Shown here: piece after piece, positions 5,174 to 5,617 of the stretch
Numbering within the stretch: the stretch's first letter is position 1
How the letters are laid out: each line of letters begins with the position of its first letter
Assembly: GCA_037384885.1 (NCBI GenBank)
Contig: JARRNO010000141.1
Coordinates: 1-5,617 of the forward strand
Direction: 5' to 3'
Source of the DNA: JARRNO01 sp037384885
GTDB taxonomy: Bacteria > Acidobacteriota > UBA4820 > DSQY01
DNA: 5,617 nucleotides
The notes under the pieces: generated by a model
Databases searched by the model: none
Told to the model about the DNA's origin: nothing
Seen by the model: only the letters and a program-made list of their open reading frames with translations
Translations under genes and position numbers: made by a program

Positions 5174-5337
5174 GGATTTTGCGGCAGCATCGCAAAATCC
5201 GGCTGCCGACCGGACGGTTGTCAGATTCAAGGAAGGCGAGCGGCGAGGCACCGAGTCGTACTGGTGTACTTCGAGCGTGCCGCGCCGCGATGCCTGACAA
5301 AGAAAATGACGCCGGATCTGTCGGCGCACGTTTTTTT
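5174..5337. repeat. Long imperfect palindromic element ending in T7
   Basis: A perfect 10-bp stem (5174-5183 with 5191-5200, loop 7) opens the element. TTGTCAG (5218-5224) pairs with CTGACAA (5294-5300) and encloses an imperfect palindrome: GCGGC/GCCGC, GGCAC/GTGCC, CGA/TCG and GTAC/GTAC around TGGT. Further out ATCCGGC (5197-5203) can pair with GCCGGAT (5311-5317), and GCCGAC (5205-5210) with GTCGGC (5320-5325). Stem CGCCG/CGGCG (5310-5314 with 5322-5326) followed four bases later by seven T (5331-5337) could act as a weak plus-strand terminator. It resembles dispersed palindromic elements known from deltaproteobacterial genomes, from recall. Confidence 0.5.
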
Positions 5338-5347
5338 GTTTGGGGGT

Positions 5348-5491
5348 GGTGGGACGATATCCCACCCACGGAGATAAATCAGGCCGGGAGCGTCCCGCAT
5401 CTTGATGCGGGCGGCTCGGCGGGTTCCGCCGCGGGGGAAAGCTCGCTTTTCAACGCGGTCGGACCGCTGCAGCCGGAGAGTGCGCAAGCAC
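5348..5491. repeat. Chain of six short hairpins
   Basis: Successive perfect stems occur at 5348-5366 (GGTGGGA/TCCCACC), 5394-5411 (CCCGCATC-TT-GATGCGGG), 5417-5431 (CGGCGG-GTT-CCGCCG), 5438-5449 (AAAGC-TC-GCTTT), 5455-5467 (GCGGT-CGG-ACCGC) and 5480-5491 (GTGC-GCAA-GCAC). Spacers are 0-27 bp. No gene is credible across them and no single known element accounts for the whole chain. Confidence 0.45.
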
Positions 5492-5546
5492 GGCGCTTCC
5501 GGCCATTCTTTCTCACTGCTTCCCTGTGGATAGGCCGTTGCAGGAA

Positions 5547-5577
5547 ATCGCGGCTGGAAGCCGGGCCGCAAGCGGCC
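5547..5577 (-). repeat. Truncated REP hairpin plus adjacent small stem
   Basis: ATCGCGGCTGGAAGCCG (5547-5563) is identical to the first 17 bases of the minus-strand REPs at 1629 and 1762, including most of the stem. The TGTGA head is missing and replaced by a different stem, GGCCGC-AA-GCGGCC (5564-5577). This links the right-hand repeats to the BIME cluster. Confidence 0.6.
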
Positions 5578-5601
5578 GGGCAGTTGGCTGCGTCGCTGCC
5601 A

Positions 5602-5617
5602 GGTAGAGGGTAGAGGG
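5602..5617 (+). repeat. Short tandem GGTAGAG at the window edge
   Basis: GGTAGAG occurs twice in a row and the repeat runs into the window end, so its full length cannot be seen. Confidence 0.4.

Noticed and set aside
4050..5369. 439-codon minus-strand open frame overlapping the RAYT gene
   Set aside because: It reads the RAYT region in the wrong frame and runs through the hairpin region. It is an artefact of high GC content.
4984..5613. 209-codon plus-strand open frame across the right flank
   Set aside because: It covers many perfect palindromes, has no ribosome-binding site and shows no recognisable domain.

Overview
The window is GC-rich bacterial chromosome with five intact protein genes separated by unusually palindrome-dense intergenic DNA. 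No rRNA, tRNA, CRISPR array or phage gene is visible. The gene mix (a PilZ protein, a single-domain rhodanese, an RsbU/SpoIIE-type phosphatase with a DksA-like zinc finger, and a RAYT of the type that begins MARPxRIEFPGALY) and the dispersed hairpin repeats fit a Desulfobacterota ('deltaproteobacterial') genome. That is a judgement from recall, at moderate-to-low confidence; a gammaproteobacterium is not excluded.

Layout. 1-283: noncoding, with a multi-hairpin element (77-193) and a good sigma70-like promoter (233-261). 284-1483 (+): MFS drug-efflux-type transporter. 1484-1893: convergent intergenic DNA with purine-rich 8-bp-period repeats and then six REP-like hairpins in 252 bp, two of them paired head-to-head as near-identical 72-bp BIME-like units. 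1894-2235 (-): small PilZ protein. 2452-2847 (+): rhodanese, divergent from pilZ. 2968-3960 (-): zinc finger-PPM/SpoIIE phosphatase, convergent with the rhodanese gene. 4073-4924 (-): RAYT-family protein upstream of the phosphatase on the same strand. 4925-5617: about 690 bp without a credible gene, filled with hairpins, one long imperfect palindromic element and a truncated REP.

How the parts relate. PilZ and the phosphatase are both signalling proteins, but nothing in the sequence ties them into one pathway. The strongest biological signal is the RAYT. Its fold, its tyrosine and its C-terminal DNA-binding tail are conserved over a full-length open frame, but both histidines of the HUH metal site are replaced (R60-Y-Q62). 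This occurs in a window where GTAG/GTGG-headed REP hairpins, the class of element RAYTs act on, are abundant. A RAYT that may have lost catalysis but kept REP binding, with REP stems that show compensatory base changes, is the best candidate for something new here.
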